A stretch of 64,000 bases of DNA from positions 868,001 to 932,000 of the forward strand of contig NZ_JACGWV010000001.1 of NCBI RefSeq assembly GCF_014137995.1. Reading direction: 5' to 3'. The number at the start of each line of letters is the position of its first letter. The first letter of the stretch is position 1. This document shows, one piece after another, positions 55,050 to 63,771 of the stretch. The notes beneath the pieces are model-generated. The model did not search any database. It was not told the origin of the DNA and was given only the letters and a program-made list of their open reading frames with translations. The position numbers were made by a program, and so were the translations under genes. Source of the DNA: Promicromonospora sukumoe (GTDB taxonomy: Bacteria; Actinomycetota; Actinomycetes; Actinomycetales; Cellulomonadaceae).

Positions 55050-55121
55050 TGAGTGGTCGGTAGTTTGTCAGGTGGTCGGCACCCCGGGGTGCCGACCACC
55101 TGACAAACTACCGACCACTCA
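55050..55121. repeat. Perfect 72-nt palindrome (family E)
   Basis: Arms of 36 nt (55050-55085 and 55086-55121) pair without a mismatch or loop. It begins 28 nt behind the peroxidase stop and is followed by the small membrane-protein gene. It shares TGAGTG with family C ends but not the core. Confidence 0.95.
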
Positions 55122-55155
55122 CATTTCCAGGCAGCCAGGGAGACGACGGCGGGAC

Positions 55156-55632
55156 ATGACCGAGTGGCATCCGAAGATGACCCGCGAGCTCTTGCCCGGC
55201 CGTTCCGTCCACGACCGGTACGGCACTCTCCGGAAGCTGGATCGCATCGGAGTCCCCGGGCTGCTGGTGTGCATCGGCCTGTGCTGCGGCGGTATGGCTC
55301 TCTCGCAGCTCGACGGCGTCACGTACGGCCCGTGGGTCTGGTGGGTCGCTGGGATCGTCGGGTTCCCGGCGTGGCTCGCGGCAGGGGTCTGGATCGTCGG
55401 AGGGCGCCTGGTCGTCGGCTCCATGGGAGAACGACGCGAGGCCGAACGCGCTGCCGGTTACACGACATCCCTCTACGCACCCAACTTCATGATCAGACCG
55501 CCAGAGATCGACCACGTCGACGGTGAGTCGGGCCGGATCGTCCGCCTCGCCACGGAGCCGTGGCTCACAGAGCCGGAGTACGAGGCCCGCATCCGGGCGA
55601 TCCGCGAAGCCGCGGGCCACGACGGCGCGTGA
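55156..55632 (+). CDS. Small membrane protein of unknown function
   Basis: A 158-residue protein with two membrane segments, about residues 34-54 ([19 protein letters not shown]) and 64-86 ([20 protein letters not shown]). The C-terminal 70 residues are polar and contain [20 protein letters not shown]. No recognisable family. The ATG at 55156 is the first conserved-looking start; no strong ribosome binding site precedes it. The last six codons are identical at DNA level to those of the peroxidase gene, so the unit was probably created by recombination at the 23-bp repeat. Confidence 0.65.
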   Translation: MTEWHPKMTRELLPGRSVHDRYGTLRKLDRIGVPGLLVCIGLCCGGMALSQLDGVTYGPWVWWVAGIVGFPAWLAAGVWIVGGRLVVGSMGERREAERAAGYTTSLYAPNFMIRPPEIDHVDGESGRIVRLATEPWLTEPEYEARIRAIREAAGHDGA

Positions 55633-55633
55633 C
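55611..55633 (+). repeat. 23-bp direct repeat, copy 2
   Basis: Second copy of the repeat at 55001-55023, covering the stop of the small membrane-protein gene. Palindrome A3 starts 5 nt behind it. Confidence 0.9.
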
Positions 55634-55637
55634 ACCG

Positions 55638-55687
55638 CACGTGTCAGACGTACAGGTCACCCCGGTGACCTGTACGTCTGACACGTG
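55638..55687. repeat. Long inverted repeat, family A copy 3
   Basis: Perfect 24-bp stem (55638-55661 and 55664-55687; core GTGTCAGACGTACAGGTCAC) with a 2-nt centre, the most regular copy of family A. It lies 6 nt behind the small membrane-protein stop and about 140 nt upstream of rpsO. Confidence 0.92.
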
Positions 55688-55731
55688 GTGGAGGTCTCCG
55701 GGTCCCAGTCGGGCAGGGGCGTCAAGCACTG

Positions 55732-55737
55732 GTAATG
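55732..55737 (+). promoter_or_regulatory. Candidate -10 box of rpsO
   Basis: TAATGT lies about 87 nt before the rpsO start, in the only AT-richer stretch of the leader. No strong -35 box precedes it. Confidence 0.3.
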
Positions 55738-55823
55738 TGGTACCGCCGTCAGAACGGCCGCGGATCCAGAGCGCCCCGGTGAATGAGTCCCGGAGCACCG
55801 CGCAACAACACCGAAGGAGAGCC

Positions 55824-56093
55824 ATGCCGCTCGACACTGCCACCAAGCAGCAGATCATTTCCGAGTACGGAACCAAGCCGGGCGACTCGGGTTCGCCGGA
55901 GGTGCAGATCGCGCTCCTCACGCAGCGCATCAAGGACCTCACCGAGCACCTGAAGGAGCACAAGCACGACCACCACAGCCGTCGTGGTCTGCTGCTCCTC
56001 GTGGGTCAGCGCCGTCGTCTCCAGGGTTACCTCAAGGGGATCGACATCGAGCGCTACCGCGCCCTGGTCGACAAGCTCGGCCTGCGTCGCTGA
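55824..56093 (+). CDS. rpsO: 30S ribosomal protein S15
   Basis: An 89-residue primary rRNA-binding protein of the 30S platform. Nearly the whole sequence is family-typical: [40 protein letters not shown] and [23 protein letters not shown] precedes the ATG. It is followed by a strong hairpin and pnp, the standard rpsO-pnp arrangement. In other bacteria S15 represses its own translation through its leader; whether it does so here is not shown. Confidence 0.98.
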   Translation: MPLDTATKQQIISEYGTKPGDSGSPEVQIALLTQRIKDLTEHLKEHKHDHHSRRGLLLLVGQRRRLQGYLKGIDIERYRALVDKLGLRR

Positions 56094-56104
56094 TCATGCT
56101 TCCC

Positions 56105-56139
56105 ACCAGCCCGGCCCCCGTCGCGGGGGCCGGGCTGGT
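56105..56139 (+). terminator. Terminator hairpin behind rpsO
   Basis: Perfect 16-bp stem ACCAGCCCGGCCCCCG with a TCG loop, beginning 11 nt behind the rpsO stop. It probably terminates or attenuates rpsO transcripts before pnp. Confidence 0.8.
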
Positions 56140-56317
56140 CTGGTGAGATGCTGTAGTACGACAAGTGAACAGCGCCGCCCGTGACCTCGTCCGGTCCTCG
56201 GTAGTGGCTTCCCGAGTCTCTTCCGCTCCACGCGAGCGGCGGCTCGGTGGGCCTCGATCGATGACCGTCGGGCACGGGGGCGTTCCAGAGAGAACACCGA
56301 AGAGAAGGAGGGCACCC
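56140..56317 (+). promoter_or_regulatory. pnp leader region
   Basis: The 178-nt region between the rpsO terminator and the pnp GTG has no gene. GTAGTACG (near 56153-56160) could be a -10 element. Several GC-rich inverted repeats occur (for example around 56220-56250). In E. coli and Streptomyces the pnp leader forms an RNase III-sensitive hairpin; similar control is possible but not proven. Confidence 0.4.
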
Positions 56318-58564
56318 GTGGAGGGTCCCGAGATCCAGTTCGCCGAGGCCGTGATCGACAACGGTCGCTTCGGCACCCGTACCGTCCGGTTCGAGACCGG
56401 ACGCCTCGCCAAGCAGGCCGCCGGCGCAGTCGCCGCGTACCTCGACGGCGAGACCATGCTGCTGTCGACCACCGCGGCCGGCAAGCACCCCAAGGACCAG
56501 TTCGACTTCTTCCCGCTGACGGTGGACGTCGAGGAGCGGATGTACGCCGCAGGGCGCATCCCCGGCTCGTTCTTCCGTCGCGAGGGTCGCCCGTCGACCG
56601 ACGCGATCCTGACCTGCCGCCTGACGGACCGCCCGCTGCGCCCCCTGTTCGTCAAGGGCCTGCGCAACGAGGTCCAGATCGTCCTGACGGTCATGGCGCT
56701 GCACCCCGACGACGCGTACGACACGCTGGCGATCAACGCCGCCTCGGCGTCGACGCAGATCTCCGGCCTGCCGTTCGACGGCCCGGTCGGCGCCGTCCGC
56801 ATCGCGCTGGTCGACGGCCAGTGGGTCGCGTTCCCCAAGTACTCCGACAAGGAGCGCGCCGTCTTCGACATGGTCGTCGCCGGCCGTGTCGTGGGTGACG
56901 ACGTCGCGATCGCCATGATCGAGGCCGAGGCCACCGACAACGCGTGGACCCTCATCAAGAACGAGGGCGTCGCCGCTCCGAACGAGACGGTCGTCGCCGA
57001 GGGCATCGAGGCGGCCAAGCCGTTCATCAAGGCCCTGTGCGACGCGCAGGCCCAGCTCGCCGCGCAGTCCGCCAAGGAGACGCAGGAGTTCAAGCTCTTC
57101 CCGGACTACCAGGACGACGCCTACGCCGCCGTCGAGGCCGCCGTCTCGGGCTCGACCCGCGACGCGCTGACCATCGCCGACAAGCAGCAGCGCGAGAACA
57201 CGCTGGACGACATCAAGGCCGGCGTGCACGAGCAGCTCGACGCCCAGTTCGAGGGTCGCGAGAAGGAGCTGTCGGCGGCGTTCCGCTCGCTGCAGAAGCA
57301 CCTCGTGCGCCAGCGCGTGCTCACCGAGGGCGTCCGCATCGACGGCCGTGGCCTCGCGGACATCCGCACCCTCTCGGCCGAGGTCGAGGTGCTGCCCCGC
57401 GTGCACGGTTCCGCGATCTTCGAGCGCGGCGAGACCCAGATCCTGGGTGTCACCACACTGAACATGCTCCGCATGGAGCAGCAGATCGACTCGCTCGGTC
57501 CGGAGACGCGCAAGCGCTACATGCACAACTACAACTTCCCGCCGTACTCGACCGGTGAGACGGGCCGCGTGGGCAGCCCGAAGCGCCGCGAGATCGGTCA
57601 CGGTGCGCTCGCCGAGCGTGCCCTGGTCCCGGTCCTGCCGAGCCGCGAGGAGTTCCCCTACGCGATCCGCCAGGTGTCCGAGGCTCTCGGCTCCAACGGC
57701 TCGACCTCCATGGGCTCCGTGTGCGCGAGCACGCTGTCCCTGCTGAACGCCGGTGTGCCGCTGCGCGCGCCGGTCGCCGGCATCGCGATGGGCCTCGTGT
57801 CCGACACCGTGGACGGCGAGACCCGCTACGCCGCGATGACGGACATCCTGGGCGCCGAGGACGCGTTCGGCGACATGGACTTCAAGGTCGCCGGTACCAA
57901 GGAGTTCGTCACGGCCATCCAGCTCGACACCAAGCTCGACGGCATCCCCGCCTCGGTGCTCGGTGCGGCGCTGGGCCAGGCCCGCGACGCCCGCCTGACC
58001 ATCCTCGAGGTGCTCGACGAGGCGATCGACACGCCCGACGAGATGTCCCCGAACGCCCCGCGCGTCATCACGGTGAAGGTCCCCGTCGACAAGATCGGCG
58101 AGGTCATCGGCCCGAAGGGCAAGATGATCAACCAGATCCAGGAGGAGACGGGCGCGGACATCTCCATCGAGGACGACGGCACCGTCTACATCGGTGCCAC
58201 CGACGGCCCCTCGGCCGAGGCCGCCCGCGCGGCGATCAACGCGATCGCCAACCCGCACGTCCCCGAGGTGGGCGAGCGGTTCGTCGGAACCGTCGTCAAG
58301 ACGACGTCGTTCGGCGCCTTCATCTCGCTCTCCCCGGGCAAGGACGGTCTGCTGCACATCAGCCAGATCCGCAAGCTCGTGGGCGGCAAGCGCGTCGAGA
58401 ACGTCGACGACGTGCTGTCGATCGGCCAGAAGGTCCAGGTCGAGATCGGCGAGATCGACCCGCGCGGCAAGCTCTCGCTGGTCGCCGTCACCGACGAGGA
58501 GGAGTCGGCCACGTCCGACGCCGCCGAGCCGGCCGCCGAGGCCCCCGCATCCGCGGACGCCTGA
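56318..58564 (+). CDS. pnp: Polyribonucleotide nucleotidyltransferase (PNPase)
   Basis: 3'-to-5' phosphorolytic exoribonuclease of 748 residues. The tandem RNase PH domains are visible ([20 protein letters not shown] at the start; [17 protein letters not shown] [20 protein letters not shown] and [20 protein letters not shown] in the second). The KH domain is at about 570-630 ([20 protein letters not shown]) and the S1 domain at about 640-715 ([20 protein letters not shown]). The C-terminus is a short Ala/Glu-rich tail. I chose the GTG at 56318 with AAGGAGGG 5-6 nt upstream; the upstream ATG frame lacks conservation. The stop is 1 nt from the next ATG. Confidence 0.97.
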   Translation: MEGPEIQFAEAVIDNGRFGTRTVRFETGRLAKQAAGAVAAYLDGETMLLSTTAAGKHPKDQFDFFPLTVDVEERMYAAGRIPGSFFRREGRPSTDAILTCRLTDRPLRPLFVKGLRNEVQIVLTVMALHPDDAYDTLAINAASASTQISGLPFDGPVGAVRIALVDGQWVAFPKYSDKERAVFDMVVAGRVVGDDVAIAMIEAEATDNAWTLIKNEGVAAPNETVVAEGIEAAKPFIKALCDAQAQLAAQSAKETQEFKLFPDYQDDAYAAVEAAVSGSTRDALTIADKQQRENTLDDIKAGVHEQLDAQFEGREKELSAAFRSLQKHLVRQRVLTEGVRIDGRGLADIRTLSAEVEVLPRVHGSAIFERGETQILGVTTLNMLRMEQQIDSLGPETRKRYMHNYNFPPYSTGETGRVGSPKRREIGHGALAERALVPVLPSREEFPYAIRQVSEALGSNGSTSMGSVCASTLSLLNAGVPLRAPVAGIAMGLVSDTVDGETRYAAMTDILGAEDAFGDMDFKVAGTKEFVTAIQLDTKLDGIPASVLGAALGQARDARLTILEVLDEAIDTPDEMSPNAPRVITVKVPVDKIGEVIGPKGKMINQIQEETGADISIEDDGTVYIGATDGPSAEAARAAINAIANPHVPEVGERFVGTVVKTTSFGAFISLSPGKDGLLHISQIRKLVGGKRVENVDDVLSIGQKVQVEIGEIDPRGKLSLVAVTDEEESATSDAAEPAAEAPASADA

Positions 58565-58565
58565 C

Positions 58566-59894
58566 ATGACGTGGCACCTGCCGCTCGTCCCCTCGGGCGA
58601 GCCCGGTGCCGAGCTGACCGCCGGGCAGGACGGTGCGACGATCCGTCGCTCCGTCCTGCCCGGCGGTGTCCGTGTGCTCACCGAGAACATGCCGGGCCAG
58701 CTCTCGGCCACGGTGGGCGCATGGATCGGCGTCGGCTCGCGGGACGAGACCGACGGCCACTTCGGCTCGACGCACTTCCTGGAGCACCTGCTCTTCAAGG
58801 GCACCGCACGGCGCTCCGCGATGGACATCGCCGAGGCGTTCGACGCCGTCGGCGGTGAGGCCAACGCGGCCACCGGCAAGGAGCACACCTGCTACTACGC
58901 GCGCGTGCTCGACACCGACCTGCCCATGGCGGTCGACGTCATCGCCGACATGGTCACGTCCGCGCGGCTGGACGCCGACGAGCTCGAGACCGAGCGCGGC
59001 GTCATCCTCGAAGAGCTCGCGATGAACGACGACGACCCGACCGACGTCGTGCACGAGCAGTTCTCCGCCGTCGTCCTGGGCGACCACGCGCTGGGCCGCC
59101 CCATCGGCGGCACGCCGGAGACCATCAACGCCGTCCCGCGCGACGCCGTCTGGGACCACTACCGCTGGAACTACCGGCCGGAGACTCTGGTCGTGACCGC
59201 GGCCGGCGGCATCGACCACGACAAGCTCGTGCAGCAGGTGACCCAGGCGCTGACCGACGGCGGCTGGGACCTCGACGCCGCGACCGCGCCGCGGGACCGC
59301 CGGCCCTCCACCGAGGACCGGGCCGGCGTGCCGGAGGCCGGGGCCGAACTGACCGTGAAGCGGCCCGTCGAGCAGGCCAACATCATCGTGGGCTCCACGG
59401 GCATCTCGGCCACGGACGACCGGCGCTTCGCGCTGTCCGTGCTGAACGCCGTGCTCGGCGGCGGCATGTCGTCGCGCCTGTTCCAGGAGATCCGCGAGAA
59501 GCGGGGCCTGGCGTACTCGACGTACTCGTTCGCGTCCGCCCACGGCGGCCTCGGCACGTTCGGGCTGTACGCGGGCTGTGCCTCCGCCAAGGCGGACCAG
59601 GTGACCGAGCTGCTCGTCGAGGAGCTCGAGAAGCTCGCGCACGACGGCATCACGGAGGCCGAGCTGAAGCGGTCCGTGGGGCAGCTCTCCGGCGGCACCG
59701 TGCTCGGGCTGGAGGACTCCGGCTCGCGAATGAGCCGCCTCGGCAGGGCCGAGCTCGTGTACGGCGACCTGCTGTCGCTGGCCGAGTCGCTGGAGCGTAT
59801 CCAGGCGGTCACGGCCGCCGACGTGCAGGAGCTGGCGCAGGACCTGGCGGCGCGTCCGCGCTCGGTGGTCCGCGTGGGCCCGTTCGACAACTGA
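58566..59894 (+). CDS. M16-family zinc protease (pitrilysin/insulinase-type)
   Basis: A 442-residue peptidase, probably processing peptides in the cytoplasm or at the cell surface. The inverted zinc motif HxxEH is HFLEH in STHFLEHLLFKGTARRSAMD (about residues 60-80), with the downstream zinc-binding Glu in ETERGVILEELAMNDDDP. The C-terminal M16 domain spans about residues 215-430. The gene begins 1 nt behind the pnp stop, the usual actinobacterial pnp-M16 arrangement. GTG or ATG starts further upstream lie inside pnp. Confidence 0.92.
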   Translation: MTWHLPLVPSGEPGAELTAGQDGATIRRSVLPGGVRVLTENMPGQLSATVGAWIGVGSRDETDGHFGSTHFLEHLLFKGTARRSAMDIAEAFDAVGGEANAATGKEHTCYYARVLDTDLPMAVDVIADMVTSARLDADELETERGVILEELAMNDDDPTDVVHEQFSAVVLGDHALGRPIGGTPETINAVPRDAVWDHYRWNYRPETLVVTAAGGIDHDKLVQQVTQALTDGGWDLDAATAPRDRRPSTEDRAGVPEAGAELTVKRPVEQANIIVGSTGISATDDRRFALSVLNAVLGGGMSSRLFQEIREKRGLAYSTYSFASAHGGLGTFGLYAGCASAKADQVTELLVEELEKLAHDGITEAELKRSVGQLSGGTVLGLEDSGSRMSRLGRAELVYGDLLSLAESLERIQAVTAADVQELAQDLAARPRSVVRVGPFDN

Positions 59895-59904
59895 ACCGCA
59901 GCGC

Positions 59905-59961
59905 TGAGTGCGGGATATTCGTCCTTCCGGAGGCCCCGGAAGGGCGAATATCCCGCACTCA
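59905..59961. repeat. Long inverted repeat, family C copy 3
   Basis: 26-bp stem (59905-59930 and 59936-59961; core TGAGTGCGGGATATTCGTCC) with a single G:U position and a 5-nt loop. It lies 11 nt behind the M16 peptidase stop and ends 9 nt before the dapB -10 box. Confidence 0.92.
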
Positions 59962-59970
59962 ACGAGGAAC

Positions 59971-59976
59971 TAGGGT
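59971..59976 (+). promoter_or_regulatory. Possible -10 box of a leaderless dapB transcript
   Basis: TAGGGT ends 7 nt before the dapB GTG. No ribosome binding site precedes the GTG. Confidence 0.45.
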
Positions 59977-59983
59977 GTAGATC

Positions 59984-60754
59984 GTGAGTGACATCAAGGT
60001 GGCCGTGCTCGGGGCGACCGGGCGCATGGGCACACAGGCCTGCGCGGCGGTCGAGGCGGCCGAGGGCCTGACACTGGTCGCCCGTCTCGGGCGCGGCGAC
60101 ACCGTCTCCGCCGACACCCTCGCGGGGGCCGACGTCGTCGTGGACTTCACCGTCCCGGCCGTCACCGAGGCCAACGTGCACGCGGTGCTCGACGCCGGGG
60201 CCCACGCCGTGGTCGGCACCACCGGCTGGGACGACGCCTCCCGCGCGCGGGTCTCGGCGCACCTCGCCGAGCTGTCGCCCGGGGGCCTGAGCACGAGCGC
60301 GCTCGGCGTGCTCATCGCGCCGAACTTCGGCCTCTCGGCCGTGCTCGCCATGACGTTCGCCGCGAAGGCGGCGCGCTACTTCGAGTCCGCCGAGGTCGTC
60401 GAGCTGCACCACCCGAACAAGGTGGACGCGCCGTCGGGCACCGCCCGGCACACCGCCGCCGCCATCGCGCGGGCGCGCGCCGAGGCCGGCCGCGGGCCGT
60501 CGCCCGACGCCACCGAGACGGGCTGGGAGGCCCGCGGCGCCGACGTCGACGGCGTGCGAGTGCACGCCGTGCGGCTGCGGGGGCTCGTGGCGCACGAGGA
60601 GATCCTCTTCGGCAACGAGGGGGAGCAGCTCGTCATCCGGCAGGACTCGTTCGACCGGGCCTCGTTCATGCCGGGCGTGCTGCTCGCGATCCGCTCCGTG
60701 GTCTCGCGCCCCGGGCTGACCGTGGGCCTCGAGAACGTGCTGGACCTGTCGTGA
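59984..60754 (+). CDS. dapB: 4-hydroxy-tetrahydrodipicolinate reductase
   Basis: NAD(P)H-dependent reductase of the lysine/diaminopimelate pathway. The nucleotide motif VAVLGATGRMGTQACAAV is at residues 5-22. The catalytic region is ELHHPNKVDAPSGTARHTAA (about 137-156), with the conserved His-His and Lys. The 256-residue length is normal. DAP feeds peptidoglycan cross-links. Overlap of GTGA with the next gene suggests co-translation. Confidence 0.96.
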   Translation: MSDIKVAVLGATGRMGTQACAAVEAAEGLTLVARLGRGDTVSADTLAGADVVVDFTVPAVTEANVHAVLDAGAHAVVGTTGWDDASRARVSAHLAELSPGGLSTSALGVLIAPNFGLSAVLAMTFAAKAARYFESAEVVELHHPNKVDAPSGTARHTAAAIARARAEAGRGPSPDATETGWEARGADVDGVRVHAVRLRGLVAHEEILFGNEGEQLVIRQDSFDRASFMPGVLLAIRSVVSRPGLTVGLENVLDLS

Positions 60755-61308
60755 GCGGGTCCGGTACGGAGCAGGAGTCCGGGCCGGAGCGCTCGGGCGA
60801 GCCGACGCCGAGCCCGTCGTCCACCCCGGCGCCGCCGCGTCGTAAGTTCCCCCGGGGACTGGCCGGGGCCGTCGCGGTGACCGTGCTGCTGGTGCTGTAC
60901 GTGGTGCAGATCGCGGGACGCGGTGCCTCGATGATCGGCACCGGCGAGCCGGTCCTGATCGCCATCGGCCTGGGCGTGCTGATCATCCCGCTGCTGGTCA
61001 TCGGCCTGATCGCCCGCGAGTACTGGCTGGCGGCCACCGTGCAGCGCATGGCGGACACGCTGTTCGCCGAGGGCAACCTCCCCGTGGACGACCTGCCGCG
61101 CTCGCCCGGCGGGCGCATCGACCGCGCGGCCGCCGACGAGGCGTTCGAGCCGCACCGGGCCGCCGTCGAGGCCGCGCCCGAGGACTGGCGGGCCTGGTAC
61201 CACCTAGCCTTCGCCTACGACGCGTCGGGCGACCGGCGCCGCGCCCGGGAGGCGCTGCGACGCGCTGCCAAGTTCTTCCGCCCGGCGCGGCTCACCCGGT
61301 CCTCCTGA
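60751..61308 (+). CDS. Small membrane protein with TPR-like C-terminus
   Basis: A 185-residue protein with a Ser/Pro-rich N-terminus (about 30 residues), two membrane segments at about 38-58 (GAVAVTVLLVLYVVQIAGR) and 68-90 (LIAIGLGVLIIPLLVIGLIA), and a helical C-terminus WRAWYHLAFAYDASGDRRRA (about 149-168) with TPR character. No enzyme motif. The GTG start overlaps the dapB stop by 4 nt. Homologues are found behind dapB in several actinobacteria, by my recollection; the role is unknown. Confidence 0.7.
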   Translation: MSGSGTEQESGPERSGEPTPSPSSTPAPPRRKFPRGLAGAVAVTVLLVLYVVQIAGRGASMIGTGEPVLIAIGLGVLIIPLLVIGLIAREYWLAATVQRMADTLFAEGNLPVDDLPRSPGGRIDRAAADEAFEPHRAAVEAAPEDWRAWYHLAFAYDASGDRRRAREALRRAAKFFRPARLTRSS

Positions 61309-61311
61309 GCA

Positions 61312-61333
61312 CGCGCCCCTGCTGAGGGGCGCG
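61312..61333. terminator. Hairpin between two convergent genes
   Basis: CGCGCCCCT (61312-61320) pairs with AGGGGCGCG (61325-61333) around a GCTG loop, 4 nt behind the small membrane-protein stop and 30 nt before the MFS stop. It is a plausible bidirectional terminator. Confidence 0.7.
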
Positions 61334-61362
61334 CCCGGCCTCAGGAACGGGCGCGCCCGACC

Positions 61363-62661
61363 TCAGGCCGGCTCGGCCGCCCCGACGGTCTCCGCGTCCG
61401 GGTGCGTCGGCACCCACCGCACCGTGACCAGCACGAACCCGATCACGAGCAGCACCGACGTGAGCATGAACGGGTAGGTGCGGTCCATCCCGGACAGCCA
61501 GCCGGAGATCCAGCCGAACGGCGCCGCAGCGAGCATGATGCAGGTGCGCTGGATCGCCATCACGCGCGAGCGCTCCGCCTGGTCCACGTGCAGCGCCACC
61601 AGGGATTCCGCCAGCATGAACAGCATCCCGGCGCCGAAGCTGTCCAGCAGCAGGCACACGCCGAGGAACGCGTACGTCGACCACGTCGCGGCGCCGTCGG
61701 GCGCGGGGATCGCGACCAGGGTGACCTGCCCGGCGAGGTAGACCCCGAAGCCCCACAGGGTGGGTCGCCGCAGGTCGACGGCGGTGGTCAGCAGCGGGAT
61801 CAGCGTGAAGAAGAAGATCGCCGAGAGCACCGACCGGATCATCGGGAAGAAGGGCAGCAGCGCGTCCGGCACGTTCAGGTGCTGGCTGATGACAACCTGC
61901 CAGAACGTGCCGTTGACGAGTGTGACCGCCGCCGTCAGCGCGGCCACCGCAAGCGCCAGGAGCGACCCGCGCGAGCGCAGCAGCAGCCCGAGCACCCCGC
62001 GGTACCCGGCCAGGAGCCGCCACACGCTCTGCCCGCGGGTGGCGGCCATCCGGACGTGGCCCTGGCGCGTCTCCCGCGACCACAGGTAGAGCCAGATGAT
62101 CTTCGCGACCATCACGACGGCGGCGTTGATGTAGAGGATGCGGACCGCGGGCTCCAGCCCGAGCTGCGCGACCAGCAGGGCGGCAAGCGGCGCGAACAGC
62201 GCCGAGCAGTCGGCCGCGACCTTGACCAGGGAGTAGATCCGCGTGATCTGGCCGCGCTCGGCGTCCTCGACCATGAGGCAGTCCCACGAGTTCTGCGTCA
62301 CCTGCATGGCGCCGTTGACCAGCGACGCCGCGAGGAAGAACCAGAAGTTCTCCGCGAACGCCCACAGCAGGCACGGGATCACCCAGGCGATCACGTCGAA
62401 CCACGCCGTCGTGGCCCGCCGGCCGAGCCGGTCGGTGATGATGCCGCCGGCCAGCCCGAAGCCGACCTGGGAGATCATGGCGATCGTCGCCAGCAGCCCG
62501 ATCTGCTCGTCGTGCAGGCCCAGGGCCAGCATGAACACCGACGCGTAGGGCAGCACGAGGGCCATGGACAGCCCCCACAGGGGCTCGGTCCACACGCATG
62601 CGCGAGGGTTGCCGCGGAGCTCGACGAAGGTCCGCCAGAGCGGGTTGGTGGTGCGGGTCAC
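61363..62661 (-). CDS. MFS transporter
   Basis: A permease with about 11-12 hydrophobic helices. The MFS A-motif region appears as LAGGIITDRLGRRATTAW (helix 2-3 loop), and other loops contain RSRETRQGHVRM-like charged segments. The N-terminus has no signal. I chose the GTG at 62661 (VTRTTNPLWRTFVE) as the start of conserved sequence; an in-frame ATG 39 nt upstream would give 445 residues. Substrate unknown. It is convergent with the small membrane-protein gene and separate from the GNAT gene to its right. Confidence 0.82.
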   Translation of the reverse strand: MTRTTNPLWRTFVELRGNPRACVWTEPLWGLSMALVLPYASVFMLALGLHDEQIGLLATIAMISQVGFGLAGGIITDRLGRRATTAWFDVIAWVIPCLLWAFAENFWFFLAASLVNGAMQVTQNSWDCLMVEDAERGQITRIYSLVKVAADCSALFAPLAALLVAQLGLEPAVRILYINAAVVMVAKIIWLYLWSRETRQGHVRMAATRGQSVWRLLAGYRGVLGLLLRSRGSLLALAVAALTAAVTLVNGTFWQVVISQHLNVPDALLPFFPMIRSVLSAIFFFTLIPLLTTAVDLRRPTLWGFGVYLAGQVTLVAIPAPDGAATWSTYAFLGVCLLLDSFGAGMLFMLAESLVALHVDQAERSRVMAIQRTCIMLAAAPFGWISGWLSGMDRTYPFMLTSVLLVIGFVLVTVRWVPTHPDAETVGAAEPA

Positions 62662-62709
62662 GGCGCTAGTGAAGCACCTCCGCGACCCTGGTCGTGCCAC
62701 GGTCTCGTG

Positions 62710-63195
62710 CTAGACGGCGCGTTCCATGCAGACCAGTCCGTCGCGTTCGTCCCACGGGTCGACGACGGCGAAGCCCAGCCGCCCGTACAGCGCCAGCGCC
62801 CCGGTGCGCCACTCCCAGACGGAGAGCGCGACGGTGCGGGCACCGGCTTCGACCGCGTGCTCCAGGGCCGCGCCGACCAGGCGCGAGGCCACGCCGTGGC
62901 CGCGCAGCTCGGGGACGGTCCAGAGCCGCTTGAGCTCGGCGCGCCCGTCGGCCGGGGCGGTCACCACGAGGCAGCCGACGGCGGCGTCACCATGCCGGGC
63001 GACCAGCACGACGTCGTCGGCGAACGCGGCTCGGGGGTCCTCGATCTCCGCCCTGTAGCGGGCGGGCAGGGCCGCCGGGTCGCTGACGGGTACGCCCTTC
63101 TCCGCCTCCGTCCGCAGGTGGTACGCGGTCAGCAGGGCGACCAGGCCGGCGCCGGGGGAGTCTGGCTCGAACCGATGGACGGCGACGGCGTTCAA
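62710..63195 (-). CDS. GNAT-family N-acetyltransferase
   Basis: A 161-residue acetyltransferase. The acetyl-CoA-binding motif is visible (LRGHGVASRLVGAALEHAVE, about residues 97-116), and WEWRTGALALYGRLGFAVVD is the conserved C-terminal block. Acceptor unknown. The start is TTG (the start of TTGAACGCC), which overlaps the upstream gene's stop by 4 nt (TTGA), so the two genes are probably co-translated. Confidence 0.85.
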   Translation of the reverse strand: MNAVAVHRFEPDSPGAGLVALLTAYHLRTEAEKGVPVSDPAALPARYRAEIEDPRAAFADDVVLVARHGDAAVGCLVVTAPADGRAELKRLWTVPELRGHGVASRLVGAALEHAVEAGARTVALSVWEWRTGALALYGRLGFAVVDPWDERDGLVCMERAV

Positions 63196-63659
63196 TCAGT
63201 GAGACTCGTCCAGCAGTACATCCCGTGTCGCTCGTCCGCCGCCCGGACGGCGAGCGCACCGAGCGACAGCAGCGCCGTGACGAGGGCCTGCGGGGGGACG
63301 GCGGGCGTCGTCGTGCCCGACCACTCGCGGGCGGCCTGGGCCAGGCGGGTGGGGCCGGCGGAGGCGAGCTCGTCCACGAGGGTCTGGGCGACCGTCACGA
63401 TCCAGGGCCCCTCGTCGCCGCCGCTCCCGACGAGCGCACCGTGCCGCGGGTGCGCCGTCACCTCGGCGTACGGGCGGCCGGAGAGCACACCGGCCAGCCC
63501 GCCGAGCATCACGAACGGGTCCACGGCCGGTACCGCGACCGAGTCGAACCGTGGCTGGTCGGTGCGCAGGTCGGGCTCGGACGGCCCGCCGGGCGCGTGG
63601 AGCGCCGTAGCGGCCACCTCGTCGGTGGCGGCTACGAAGTACTCCGTGCGAATGCCCAT
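63192..63659 (-). CDS. Hypothetical protein, 155 aa
   Basis: No family is recognised. The protein is soluble and without motifs I know; it contains RFDSVAVPAVDPFVMLGGLA, GDEGPWIVTVAQTLVDELAS and ALVTALLSLGALAVRAADER. The ATG at 63659 gives a complete frame whose stop overlaps the GNAT start. Co-translation with the acetyltransferase suggests a joint role. Confidence 0.6.
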   Translation of the reverse strand: MGIRTEYFVAATDEVAATALHAPGGPSEPDLRTDQPRFDSVAVPAVDPFVMLGGLAGVLSGRPYAEVTAHPRHGALVGSGGDEGPWIVTVAQTLVDELASAGPTRLAQAAREWSGTTTPAVPPQALVTALLSLGALAVRAADERHGMYCWTSLTD

Positions 63660-63771
63660 GCCGCCGATGGTCGCAAGGTCGTGTCACGGGACTGTCACAC
63701 GGGCGTGAAACCTGGGGTTCGCCTGCCGAACACCGGGGCTGCCGAGACGGCGCCGAGGCGCCGGGCCGACG

